A stretch of DNA of 64,000 bases, from positions 106,593,142 through 106,657,141 of the forward strand of contig CM049306.1 in NCBI GenBank assembly GCA_026874595.1, in the 5' to 3' direction. Within the stretch, counting starts at the first letter, position 1, and the number at the start of each line of letters is the position of its first letter. The position numbers were made by a program, and so were the translations under genes. This DNA comes from Sipunculus nudus. Its lineage: Eukaryota > Annelida > Sipuncula > Golfingiida > Sipunculidae. The notes beneath the pieces were generated by a model. The model saw nothing but the letters and a program-made list of their open reading frames with translations, did not search any database and was not told the DNA's origin. Positions 34,736 through 44,829 of this stretch are shown here, piece after piece.

Positions 34736-35118
34736 GGGCGGTGTCAAGGCCGGGGGGGGGAAGAGAAGTGAATGAATTTGGAAGTTACCGTCGACTGGTG
34801 ACAGGTCGTTTTATGTCAACGACAGATTAGTTGAACACCGAGCGGGGTGTGTTACAAATTCCGCGAGGACAGTATTAGTCCTGGAGAGAATATACATAGG
34901 TGCAGCCGATCAGGGCGTTAGAAGATATACGTGATTGGTATTTGTTGAAGACGTTGTTATTGTGAGATTGGAGCCAGTCAACGACGACGGTGGCCAATTG
35001 TTGGATGTTACCGGAATAAACCGTGTTCTTCAGTTCAGACGAGTGGTATTTTGGACTTTTCTGTGTGAAAGAACTCGGGAATATATGTCCGCTGCGTGTG
35101 TGGTGTGACATATATAAG

Positions 35119-35135
35119 TGGGGGCTCGTCCGGGA
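35119..35135 (+). other. Primer binding site, tRNA-Pro type
   Basis: TGGGGGCTCGTCCGGGA, 8 nt downstream of the LTR end, is complementary to the 3' end of tRNA-Pro. It is the same primer class used by murine-leukaemia-type retroviruses. Confidence 0.85.
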
Positions 35136-35280
35136 CAGACAGCTGAAGTAATCAAGTGGAAATTCAACAGATCGAAGTGTGGATTGGGTGATAATCGGCA
35201 AGATACGTAAAATCCAGAAGTACTACTGCCAGAAGTCGGTATAATTCTGATAGCAGTGAGATCCACTGTGCTGTAACAAC

Positions 35281-38200
35281 ATGGCATCTATAGTCCAGCA
35301 GTTGATTAAAGTTGGTCAAGAGTTGGGTTATGAAGGACCTGCCTTGCAAGAGTTTGTAAGGGAACAGCAGGCTGCCGACAGAGAGGAAAGACAAAGGGAG
35401 AGAGAAAGAGAAAGAGAGGAGGCAGAGAGACAAAGAGAGAAGGAACAAGCCGCTAGAGATGAGAGAGAGAGACAGAGGGAAATAGAAGAGAGAGAGAGAC
35501 AGAGGGAAATAGAAGAGAGAGAGAGACAGAGGGAAATTGACGAAAGAGAGAGACAGAGAGAAATTGAAAGTGAACAAGCAGCAAGAGAAGAAAGAGAGAG
35601 AGAGAGACAACATGAACTCCTCATGTTGGAAAGACGACTCCAGCTTCAAGAGAGGACTGCTCAGCCCCAGACTCCTGTAATGACAGCAGATGTTCGCTGC
35701 CCTGAATTACCCAGATTCACTGAGCGAGATGACCTAGACAGCTACTTGATGAGGTTCGAAAGATTTGCCGAACAAGCCAAGTGGAAAAGAGATTCCTGGT
35801 CAACTCGTCTATCAGCTCTTTTGACAGGCAAGGCTTTGGACTGTTATTGTCGTTTGTCTGATAATCAATGTTTAGATTACAATGTTGTAAAGACAGCCTT
35901 GTTAAATAGATATGGGTACACAGAAGATGGTTTCAGGGTTAAGTTTAGAGAGTGTAAGCCAGAGGACTCAGAAAGTCCGGGTCAATTTATTGTGAGACTG
36001 CAGGGTTATTTAGATAGATGGGTAGAGTTATCTCATACAGAGAGTACGTTTGAGGGAATCTGTGATTTGATAGTAAAAGAGCAGTTCATTAACTCTTGTC
36101 CCAGTGATCTAGCTGTACACCTGCGTCAGGAAGCCCCTGGTACTTTATCAGAACTAGCGGAGCTGGCAGATCACTTCTTAGTGGCTAGACGTAGACAGTT
36201 GGCAAATAGACAGCAGCATGTTAAGCCCGGTGTGAACCGCAACCCACCAAGTAGCCAGACACAGTCGGATAGTCATTTACAATGTTACATATGTAAGAAA
36301 GCTGGTCACAAAGCATCTGATTGTAAACTGAAGGATCAAGGGGCTCGTTGTTATAAGTGTGGGAAGCCTGGCCATTTGGCACGTGATTGTAGGAATCTTC
36401 CTTTGAGAGATAGTAAGAATGACCGAAGTCAGGTAAGCCATAGAGTGAACCAGGCTGTGATTGACAAGGAGCCGACAGCAGCTAGTGTTGCTTATATTGG
36501 TGCAAAAAGGGAGATTGATTTAGTCAATGATGTAGAAGCTCAGTCAGGCCTTCAAGTAGACCAATGTATACATAGTGCTGGTGCTCAGGACATGGCACGA
36601 TTTGAAGGGCGACTGCCAGTTGCTCAGGGTAAAGTGGGAGAAAATGATGTAATTATGATGAGAGACACTGGGTGTGATGGTGTTATTGTGAAGACTGATC
36701 TGGTAGGTAGTGATCAGTTGTTAGATCGGATGACACGTGTTATTGGTTTTAATCGACGTGTGAGTATACATCATATGGCTAGGATAGAAATAGACACACC
36801 ATATTATGTTGGTAGCGTAGAAGCTATTTGTGAAGATAATCCCATGTTTGATTTGATTGTTGGAAACATTGAGGGGGTCCGTGAGGTTCCAGACCCTGAA
36901 TGGCATGTCAGTGCTGTAACTACCAGGGCCCAAGATAAGCAATATAAACAGCTAAAGCCATTAGCAGTATTTGAGGGGGTAAAAGGAGAGCAAGTTAGCA
37001 GAGATAGGCTTATTGAGCTCCAACAAGCTGATCAGAGTTTGCAGAAATATAGAGACAGTGCTAACCAGAAACAGGATCAGAATCAAAATGTATCATTTGC
37101 TATAAAATCAGGGGTACTGTATCGTCTGTATACAGATAAGTCAGACCCAGCAGAGAAAATCATTAAGCAGATTGTAGTACCTGAACCCCTCCGTCAAGGT
37201 GTCATGGAGATTGCTCATGACTCCATAATGAGTGGTCATATGGGCGTGAAAAAAACCACCAATAGAATTCGGTCAAATTTTTATTGGCCAGGAATGAGTC
37301 GTTATGTTGCGAGGTTTTGTGCATCATGCGACAGATGCCAGAAAACGGCTAATAAAGGTTCTGTTCCTCGTGTTCCATTAGAAAAGATGCCTCTTATAGA
37401 CATGCCCTTTAAACGATGTGCAGTAGATATCATCGGGCCTATTACGCCACCTAGTGAGCAGGGACATCAATACATTTTGACCTTAGTGGATTATGCCACC
37501 CGTTACCCTGAGGCTGTAGCATTGAAGAACATTCAGACAGAAACGGTGGCTGAAGCTCTTGTAGATATCTATAGTAGGATTGGTATCCCAGAAGAGATAC
37601 TGAGTGATCAGGGCACTCAGTTTATTTCACAGTGTATGCAAGAGGTGTCTCGTTTATTAAGCATCAAGAGACTAACCTCAAGTCCGTATCACCCCATATG
37701 TAATGGACTTGTAGAGAGATTTAATGGAACTCTTAAAAAAATGTTAAGGAGGTTGTGTGAAGAACAACCTCGACAGTGGCATAGATATCTCAATGCTCTG
37801 TTGTTTGCGTACCGAGAGGTACCTCAGGAATCTACTGGTTTCTCACCATTTGAATTATTGTATGGGCGCACAGTCAGAGGACCCATGCAGATTCTTAAAG
37901 AGTTGTGGACCAAGGAAGTAGAAACCCCTGAAATACAAAATAGCTATCAATATGTTTTTGAATTAAGAGACCGGTTGGAACAAACCTTGGAGATGGCCCA
38001 AGCTGAACTATCTAAAGCTCAGTCTCGTTACAAGGGTTACTATGACAACAAGGCCAAAATTAGGAAACTGCAGGTTGGAGATCAGATGCTCGTGTTACTT
38101 CCTACAGACCACAACAAGTTGTTGATGCAGTGGAAGGGACCTTACCAGGTAGAGGGCATAATTGGTAGAAATGATTACAGGGTTAAGGTTAATGGGAAGG

Positions 38201-39813
38201 GAAAGATCTATCACATTAATTTGTTAAGGAAATATGTGGCCCGAGCAGCACCTGAGTCAAAGCAGACTAATGAACAAGTTAACACAAAATGTGGTGGAGC
38301 CTTGTTAGAGGTAGTCTGTGCAACAGTAGTAGAACCCACTGATACGGATGGACAGGATACGGTTGATGATGAGGACTTGTTAGAGTTGGGGACATATATG
38401 GGTAAGGAGTCTGTCAATGATGTAAATATAGGAGCTGAAATAGGGACAGATCAGAAAGAAGAAATCAGACAGGTTATAGATGAGTACAATGATGTGTTCA
38501 CTGATGTACCTGGTACTACCAACTTGGTAGAACATCATGTTCAGTTAACATCTGATGAGCCAGTTAAGTGTAAACCATACCCTGTACCTTATGCTATCAG
38601 AGAATCTCTGAAAAAGGATATTGATGATATGTTAAAGATGGGAATTATCCGTGAGTCAACATCATGTTACGCGTCACCAGTGGTGGTGGTCCGTAAGCGT
38701 GATGGAACAAATAGAGTATGTGTGGACTATCGCAAGTTGAATAAGATCACAGTAGTGGATCCTGAGCCTGTGAACAGAGTTGATGATGTGTTCAGCAGAT
38801 TAAGTGAAGATAGGTATTTCACTAAGATTGACTTGAGAAAAGGTTATTGGCAAGTACCAGTAGCAGAGCAAGATGTATATAAAACAGCTTTTGTTACACC
38901 TGATGGAAGATATGAGTTTTTAAAGATGCCATTTGGTATGGTTAACTCGGGAGCCACGCTGGTCCGAGGAGTTCGTAAAATGTTAGATGGAATGAATTGT
39001 GTAGACAGTTATGTAGATGACTTGTTAGTACACACCAAGACGTGGGAAGATCATGTCAGTGTACTTAGGGAGTTACTTAGTCGTATGAGAGATGCTGGTT
39101 TAACTGCTAGACCTACCAAGTGTCGGTTAGGGACTACCAGCGTAGACTTTTTAGGTCACCAAATAGAACTGAATGGTGTAGGTCCTCAAAATGATAATGT
39201 ATGTAAGATTGACAGAGTAGTCAGACCTAAAACAAAGAAGGAAATCCGATCATTCATTGGCCTGGTTGGATATTACAGGAACTATATTCCTAATTTCGCT
39301 ACTATAGCAGCTCCTCTTACGGATTTGACTAAAAAGGGTAAGCCTAATAAAATAGAGTGGCATGAGCCTCAAGAGAGGGCATATTGTACACTGAAAGAGT
39401 ATTTGGCTAGGAAACCCATTCTCAGGTTAGCTGATCCAAAGAAACCATTTGTTCTGCAGACAGATGCTTCAGATGTAGGAGCCGGTGCTATTTTATTGCA
39501 AGAATATGATTCACAGTTATTTCCTGTATCATATGCTAGCAAAAAATTGTCAAACAGAGAACAGAAGTACTCAACTATAGAGAAAGAATGCCTTGCATTA
39601 GTTTGGGGTGTAAATAAGTTCAAGTTATATCTCACAGGAACTGAATTTGTTGTGCAAACAGATCATCAGCCTCTCACTTACTTGAACAAAGCTAAATTCA
39701 TCAATGACAGAGTAATGAGATGGGCAATGTATTTGCAGAACTACAAATTTCACATTAAATCAATCCAGGGTAGTAAAAACAATGCAGCTGACTTCTTAAG
39801 TCGTGTTGTGTAA
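35281..39813 (+). CDS. Gag-Pol polyprotein of Gmr1-like retrotransposon (INT-RT-RNase H order)
   Basis: The 1510-codon frame has its ATG in a good context (aacATGG). An Arg/Glu-rich coiled region (about 35-120) is followed by a capsid (about 140-300) whose second half reads like a SCAN domain, e.g. DLIVKEQFINSCPSDLAVHL. Two CCHC knuckles start at 335 (CYICKKAGHKASDC) and 357 (CYKCGKPGHLARDC). The aspartic protease has DTG at 462. The integrase has an HHCC finger from 646, catalytic D716, D776 and E812 (35 residues between the last two) and a GPY/F module (GPY at 953). RT begins near 1100 (YASPVVVVRKRDGTNRVCVD) with YVDD at 1244-1247. RNase H has D1395 in QTDASDVGAGAILL and ends in NNAADFLSRVV. 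Gag and pol share one frame without stop or shift, so a Gag/Pol ratio would need another mechanism. All catalytic residues seen are intact. Confidence 0.96.
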   Translation: MASIVQQLIKVGQELGYEGPALQEFVREQQAADREERQREREREREEAERQREKEQAARDERERQREIEERERQREIEERERQREIDERERQREIESEQAAREERERERQHELLMLERRLQLQERTAQPQTPVMTADVRCPELPRFTERDDLDSYLMRFERFAEQAKWKRDSWSTRLSALLTGKALDCYCRLSDNQCLDYNVVKTALLNRYGYTEDGFRVKFRECKPEDSESPGQFIVRLQGYLDRWVELSHTESTFEGICDLIVKEQFINSCPSDLAVHLRQEAPGTLSELAELADHFLVARRRQLANRQQHVKPGVNRNPPSSQTQSDSHLQCYICKKAGHKASDCKLKDQGARCYKCGKPGHLARDCRNLPLRDSKNDRSQVSHRVNQAVIDKEPTAASVAYIGAKREIDLVNDVEAQSGLQVDQCIHSAGAQDMARFEGRLPVAQGKVGENDVIMMRDTGCDGVIVKTDLVGSDQLLDRMTRVIGFNRRVSIHHMARIEIDTPYYVGSVEAICEDNPMFDLIVGNIEGVREVPDPEWHVSAVTTRAQDKQYKQLKPLAVFEGVKGEQVSRDRLIELQQADQSLQKYRDSANQKQDQNQNVSFAIKSGVLYRLYTDKSDPAEKIIKQIVVPEPLRQGVMEIAHDSIMSGHMGVKKTTNRIRSNFYWPGMSRYVARFCASCDRCQKTANKGSVPRVPLEKMPLIDMPFKRCAVDIIGPITPPSEQGHQYILTLVDYATRYPEAVALKNIQTETVAEALVDIYSRIGIPEEILSDQGTQFISQCMQEVSRLLSIKRLTSSPYHPICNGLVERFNGTLKKMLRRLCEEQPRQWHRYLNALLFAYREVPQESTGFSPFELLYGRTVRGPMQILKELWTKEVETPEIQNSYQYVFELRDRLEQTLEMAQAELSKAQSRYKGYYDNKAKIRKLQVGDQMLVLLPTDHNKLLMQWKGPYQVEGIIGRNDYRVKVNGKGKIYHINLLRKYVARAAPESKQTNEQVNTKCGGALLEVVCATVVEPTDTDGQDTVDDEDLLELGTYMGKESVNDVNIGAEIGTDQKEEIRQVIDEYNDVFTDVPGTTNLVEHHVQLTSDEPVKCKPYPVPYAIRESLKKDIDDMLKMGIIRESTSCYASPVVVVRKRDGTNRVCVDYRKLNKITVVDPEPVNRVDDVFSRLSEDRYFTKIDLRKGYWQVPVAEQDVYKTAFVTPDGRYEFLKMPFGMVNSGATLVRGVRKMLDGMNCVDSYVDDLLVHTKTWEDHVSVLRELLSRMRDAGLTARPTKCRLGTTSVDFLGHQIELNGVGPQNDNVCKIDRVVRPKTKKEIRSFIGLVGYYRNYIPNFATIAAPLTDLTKKGKPNKIEWHEPQERAYCTLKEYLARKPILRLADPKKPFVLQTDASDVGAGAILLQEYDSQLFPVSYASKKLSNREQKYSTIEKECLALVWGVNKFKLYLTGTEFVVQTDHQPLTYLNKAKFINDRVMRWAMYLQNYKFHIKSIQGSKNNAADFLSRVV

Positions 39814-40201
39814 AATAGATCTGAAACAGATAGGAAAATAAAGGGTAAACCATGTAAATATGAATGATGATATGAATGTACATAATATGTTATGTTGAAA
39901 TAGATTGAAGGTTGTATTGTAGATTAAAATATGGATGTGCTTTAAAGGAGTTTGCATTATTGTATATATGTTCAATGATGTTCAATTACTATGATGAGGG
40001 TGTAATGTTATACATGTGGATTAGTTACAAATAGTAGAACTGATATATGTACACACATGTAAGCAATGTAATACTGTGTACAAAGTCATCAATGTACTAA
40101 ATGGAAACTTGTGATTTACATGATGAAGCATTTGATATGGTAATAGTACACATTTGTGTTGTTGTTAGGTATTGGAAAAATATCTTTCAGAGATTTTTCT
40201 T

Positions 40202-40210
40202 AAAGGGGGG
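40202..40210 (+). other. Polypurine tract
   Basis: AAAGGGGGG followed by CGTG and the 3' LTR. It is the expected plus-strand primer; four bases separate it from the LTR end defined by the target duplication. Confidence 0.75.
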
Positions 40211-40214
40211 CGTG

Positions 40215-41030
40215 TGACACAAATGTGCTACCCGCCTAGTGTATGTCAAATGGAATGTCATAAATAATGAAATAAGTTAGGGAAAACATAATTTCTGCAG
40301 TGCATTAAAAGGTCAGTTTATATTAAAATGAAATATCAGATCATAAAGTGTAGTTAGAGAGACAGAGCTAATAATATTTGGTAAAGTTGTCAGCTGTTGT
40401 TGTCATCATGTTTGTTTACATCCGTGCTGACGACGCTGGGGAATTGTTCCATAGTATTTTATTTATTATGTAAGGAAATGGACTTACTGTACCATGATTT
40501 ATTATAATTAGATGACAGAAGGTTCTAGAGAATTCAGGTAATGTGTATTTTCCAATAGGTAAATTCTAGAAAATCCCGTAGGTGCTAGGCTTGACAAGAA
40601 ACGACTTGATTATTCTAGAGACTTCTAGAAGTTTCGGTTACCCAGGTATAAATAGGGCGGTGTCAAGGCCGGGGGGGGGGAAGAGAAGTGAATGAATTTG
40701 GAAGTTACCGTCGACTGGTGACAGGTCATTTTATGTCAACGACAGATTAGTTGAACACCGAGCGGGGTGTGTTACAAATTCTGCGAGGACAGTATTAGTC
40801 CTGGAGAGAATATACATAGGTGCAGCCGACCAGGGCGTTAGAAGATATACGTGATTGGTATTTGTTGAAGACGTTGTTATTGTGAGATTGGAGCCAGTCA
40901 ACGACGACGGTGGCCAATTCTTGGATGTTACCAGAATAAACCGTGTTCTTCAGTTCAGACGAGTGGTATTTTGGACTTTTCTGTGTGAAAGAACTCGGGA
41001 ATATATGTCCGCTGCGTGTGTGGTGTGACA
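40215..41030 (+). repeat. 3' LTR (816 bp)
   Basis: Same structure as the 5' LTR, with the heat-shock-type arrays (first one at 40518) and AATAAA at 40935-40940 conserved. It has one extra G in the G run. Confidence 0.95.
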
Positions 41031-41035
41031 CAGTG
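41031..41035. other. Target-site duplication, right (CAGTG)
   Basis: Repeats the CAGTG at 34291-34295 directly after the 3' LTR end GTGTGACA. Confidence 0.85.
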
Positions 41036-41089
41036 TCTTTCATAAAGCACCACACTAACCTTGTGTCAAACCAAACTTTAGTTACATCT

Positions 41090-41930
41090 GGAAACTAATT
41101 TGTCAACAGATGGCCCCCGTGACCTTGACCTTTAAACCTCTGACCCCAAATTCAATTAGGTTCTTCACCTATTGCCAGGTCAGCTTAATGCATCCACAAT
41201 CTTTTTAAACAAGGGCATAGCAAAGAGGAGAATCCCCTCGCATGGGGCATAATAAGAATGGGTGTATTACACAGTGTGAAAATGAGGAGGGCAGCTCTCT
41301 GGCCTTGACCTTTGCTCCTGTGACCTCAAACTAAATAGTGTTCTTCATCCATGGGTGGGTGAGCAATATGAGCAAGTTGACAGTGACAGGTGTTGGTCGA
41401 ACCATTTGTCCTGCAATGGGTCCAAAAATCTTTTTCAAGAAGTGGGCGATGTGGCTGTCACCTTTGACCCTGTGACTTCAAAATCGATGGGGGTTTTTCA
41501 TTAATAGGTGAATGAGCCATATTTGCAAGATGAAAGGTTTTGGTAAACCAGTTTGGCTTTAAATGGGTCCACAAGTTTTTCGAGAAGTGGGCGATGTGGC
41601 TGTCACCTTTGACCCTGTGACCTCATAATTGATAGGGTTCTTCATTCATGGGTGGGTGAGCCATAGTTGCAAGATGAAAGGTTTTTGTCAAACAGTTTGA
41701 CTTTAAATGGGCCCACAAGCTTTTTCAAGAAGTAAGTTCTGTGGCCGTGACGTTAGACCCTGTGACTTAAAAAATGATAGGATTCTTTATGTATGGGTGG
41801 GTGAGCCATATGTGCAAGGTGAAAGGTTTGGGTTAAATGGTTTGGCTTATAATTGATCCACAGGCCAATTCTGGACAGACACACGAACAGAGGTGTTACT
41901 TTATCCCTTTCACAATGTGTTGTGAGGGGA
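41090..41930. repeat. Interspersed tandem-unit repeat, family B copy 2
   Basis: About six units of roughly 130 bp carry cacctttgaccctgtgac, ttcattcatgggtgggtgag and gcaagatgaaaggttttggt. The end reads ggacagacacacgaacagag. Short ORFs in it are not credible. Confidence 0.75.
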
Positions 41931-42049
41931 TAATATGCCTGAATAATGTCCATTCTTTCATCCATATGGAAGTAATCTGCAACAAATCCTGCCATGAATA
42001 TACAATTTTCTTCAAAATTTATATCATTTATGACTTTGACTGTAGTTTT

Positions 42050-44400
42050 TAGGGGGTTAATGTAGACCTTGCAAAAAGTGCTAAGATGTCACAAAAGCTT
42101 AACGAAAATTCAGTAATTTTACCCTCATTCTAACAACTACGACCAAGTCTCACACAAATATTTGTCACATTAGGTCATTTAGTTCTCCCAGAACTTCCAC
42201 ACAATAGTGGATTTAAATATCCTCACTTCACCACTCATTCCCAACTCTTCTTGCATGGCAAAGATAGCAGAGCATAAGACTTTGTTAATACACAGTTGTT
42301 AGTTTGAGCTTCACAATTGCATGTTATTTGTACTAATATTTGACTTTCCCTCTCATTTACGGGTTCGCCACTAGACAGAGACACAGATGCACACCGCAAA
42401 CATAAGAACAAGAGATAAGAACAACATAAACACGTAACACAGACACCAATTTTTTCATTGACTAAACCAGCAGCCTGAATTGTAACCTCGCTCCCTCATC
42501 TTCAATACCTGTTGGACAGCTGATCATGAGATTGCAGGTTCTATTCTCGACAGACTTCTTGCATTCATTGTTAGGGGTGCGGAATTACCAAGTCCTACTC
42601 ATCCAATACAGGAGTTCATGAACATGGACAAGACATTTTCTGACACTTACTTGTCCGTGGCAAGTAGAAAAAAAAACGAAAAGATAACATTCATTGAAAA
42701 ATATGTATAGAATATATGAGTGAGAATGTATCTTTAATTTATAACACTGATTCTTAAACAGTGCGCAGAATGCAAACATATTCAGATCCATGTGAACTGC
42801 ATGTTCAGTGTTGATAAACATAAGAGGCTGAGATTGTCTGATGACAGATGGAGCTGATGAGGGACAAGTCTTATGGTGTCACCTCTGACAATCATCAGTG
42901 ACATTCCTTTTCGCCCCCATGTCACCAGCGGTCTTTATGATAAATATATACCATTTTGTTTGCACCAGGTTCTGAACTTGTTTGAAATCACCATAGGTAT
43001 TGTATTTCATAAAAAGAGGAACATCTTTGAAAACGGAAGGCATCCATCAGATATCTTTGAAGTGGAGAGCACAAATCCCTTGAGCCGCCCTGACAGTGAT
43101 TTATGTCAGCTGCAGCGAGAGACCACACTCAATGAACGTGGCTTAAATGTGACCATAATGGTGTATTCAAACGAATGAATCGGCAATTGTAATTTTTACT
43201 ATGAAATTTATTCTTCAGCAAAAATTAAGAGCTCTGGCAAATTGCCATGAAATCTTGAGGCTGTGATCTATTAGAACCTGTGTTTAGTCCGTTCCACTAA
43301 GGGGTGTCCATAGACTGCCTTCTGCGTGAAATGCAGCGAAGGTATCCAGGCATAGTGACACATAAGAATAGAGCACGGGAACTATGGCTAGCATGATTTA
43401 TAAGATGCTAAAAATAAAGAAATATTTCAATCAATACGTTACACTGTGAGCATTCCAGCAGAAGAGAATGAATTATATCTGATTCAGATTATTAACTGTT
43501 TATACTTAAGTCTTTGCATCTTGCATTGTTAATGAGGTCCTAAAGCTGACTATATACTCAGCATATTAAACACAATATAAAGGGTTAAATGAAACAGGCA
43601 TATTGATTCTGGTTATTGTCATTTATAACTTTGAATTCAAAGTTGTTTTATTTCAGACCATTTGGAAATATCTGCAGAGGACCAGATTTTCGCATTACAC
43701 TTGTCCCTGATCAAGGAAAGAAATTTTATATTTCCTCACTCCTGATTGTAAAATTTATTTCCTGCTGTTAAATACTTCAATTTAATTGAGTGGTTGAGTT
43801 AAGGTTCACTAGCTAGGCTCTTATTTAACCTCTAATCTTACTGGTCTTAGCCATTCTGCATCACATACTGGACTATTAATAAATGGATTATACCAAGGAC
43901 AGCACTGTCATCGCAAAAGGTAATTAACCATTTTACATAACCCATGCACTATTGCCAACCGTAGTCAAACTTACAGGTCCTTTGCGGCTAGCAAGCCCAC
44001 TGACACTATGTCGGTGGCCCCGTGGCACTACATAGATCTGGAAGTTGAGGCTGAATGATGGAGTAACCGGAGTCTGACATACAGCTTTGTTGCATTAGAT
44101 GTTAGTAGCGATACAATTGTAAATTGTAGAGAAGTCTGTAGCTGTTGTAGACGTCTGTATCAATAATGAGAAGTAAATACGAGTAAATATCCATAGAAAG
44201 TTCTACATGCTTTTCAGTTTCTAGAAGCAGACCCATTTTCTAAACACAAGAAACGCAGACAGTCATGATGTGAAGCGTATAACAGTGATAGGCTGCTGTC
44301 AAAAACACTGAACGATCCCCGAATCTGGTCTGTCACAGCGGCCCAGGTTACCATAAAGAAATCCTCCACTTGTACCCGTCGGATCGCTAAACAGTGGTAA
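42050..44400. other. DCAF1 intron 1, outer part, no gene recognised
   Basis: A 101-codon plus-strand ORF at 42873-43178 has no recognised domain and lies in repeat-like surroundings. Near 43333-43382, gaaggtatccaggcatagtg and agcacgg resemble the interior of the transposon at 15965-17739. Otherwise unremarkable. Confidence 0.5.
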
Positions 44401-44412
44401 ATATATACTTAC

Positions 44413-44560
44413 AACGACCTCTTACAATCTCAGACAACTTCTTGTTCACTAGTGTTGACCAGGTTCTCCTGCTAATGAACAGAATCACTCAAATCTTTTC
44501 TGCATCCTTTCGCACGCTGCACACCGCGCCATATTGCAAAACAATAACAGCTCGCAGCAA
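44413..44560 (-). other. DCAF1: Probable first, non-coding exon of DCAF1
   Basis: On the minus strand a GC-richer stretch ends in GTCGTT|GTAAGT, a strong donor, about 11.8 kb upstream of the exon that carries the start codon. No other minus-strand gene start lies between. The 5' end is approximate. A second donor (GATT|GTAAGA) lies 12 bases earlier. Assignment to DCAF1 is by position and strand only. Confidence 0.45.
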
Positions 44561-44600
44561 TGACTCCTGGTGATTCTGATTGGGCAATATTCGGGAGTCT
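44520..44600 (-). promoter_or_regulatory. DCAF1: Probable DCAF1 promoter with CCAAT box
   Basis: The minus strand reads gcccaatcagaatc (CCAAT at 44583-44579) about 35-50 bases upstream of atatggcgcggtgtgc, an ATGGCG element typical of TATA-less housekeeping promoters. Confidence 0.4.
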
Positions 44601-44673
44601 GATATAGTTTGTGATATTGCCCACAGATGTCGCCCATAGAACATCTCAGGTTTGCCAGGAACAAACAGGTTCG

Positions 44674-44825
44674 ATTAATAATAATAATAAGAAGAAAAAT
44701 CAGAAGAAGAAGAAATTCAGAAAAGGAAGAGAGAAAGAAAGGGGGAAAAAAAGAAAAAAAAAAAAAAAAAAGGAAGAAAGAGAAGAAAGAGATAAAAGAA
44801 AAGGAAGAAAGAAAGATAATAATAA
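44674..44825. repeat. Purine-rich low-complexity tract
   Basis: AATAATAAG passes into a long GAA/AAG/GGAAA-rich tract including a run of A. Lysine/glutamate-rich ORFs here are artefacts of composition. Confidence 0.85.
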
Positions 44826-44829
44826 CAGA

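Larger units (their letters stand above)
34296..35110 (+). repeat. 5' LTR (815 bp)
   Basis: It starts TGACACAAATG and ends GGTGTGACA. It contains heat-shock-element-like arrays, a TATA box at 34728 and AATAAA at 35015-35020. Differences from the 3' LTR lie around 34670-34677, in the G run near 34752-34760, and in the last 350 bp. Confidence 0.95.
34296..41030 (+). mobile_element. Complete Ty3/gypsy LTR retrotransposon, Gmr1-like (integrase before reverse transcriptase)
   Basis: The 6735-bp element has LTRs of 815 and 816 bp differing by about 7 substitutions and one G-run indel (about 99% identical), a 5-bp target duplication, a tRNA-Pro-type primer site, a purine tract and one intact ORF. 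Domain order is gag, zinc knuckles, protease, integrase, RT, RNase H. Most Ty3/gypsy elements carry integrase last; the Gmr1 lineage is known for this Ty1/copia-like order. The element lies antisense to DCAF1 in what I infer to be intron 1. The intact ORF and near-identical LTRs imply recent insertion. Confidence 0.95.

Noticed and set aside
34294-35110. LTR start placed at TGTGACAC (34294)
   Set aside because: This would leave no matching target duplication; starting at 34296 gives the exact 5-bp CAGTG repeat.
35164-35649. Minus-strand Ser/Leu-rich ORFs opposite the gag start
   Set aside because: They are the complement of the GAGAGA-rich Arg/Glu codons of the retrotransposon ORF.
42873-43178. 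101-codon plus-strand ORF
   Set aside because: No recognisable domain, repeat-like surroundings and no splice or promoter context.
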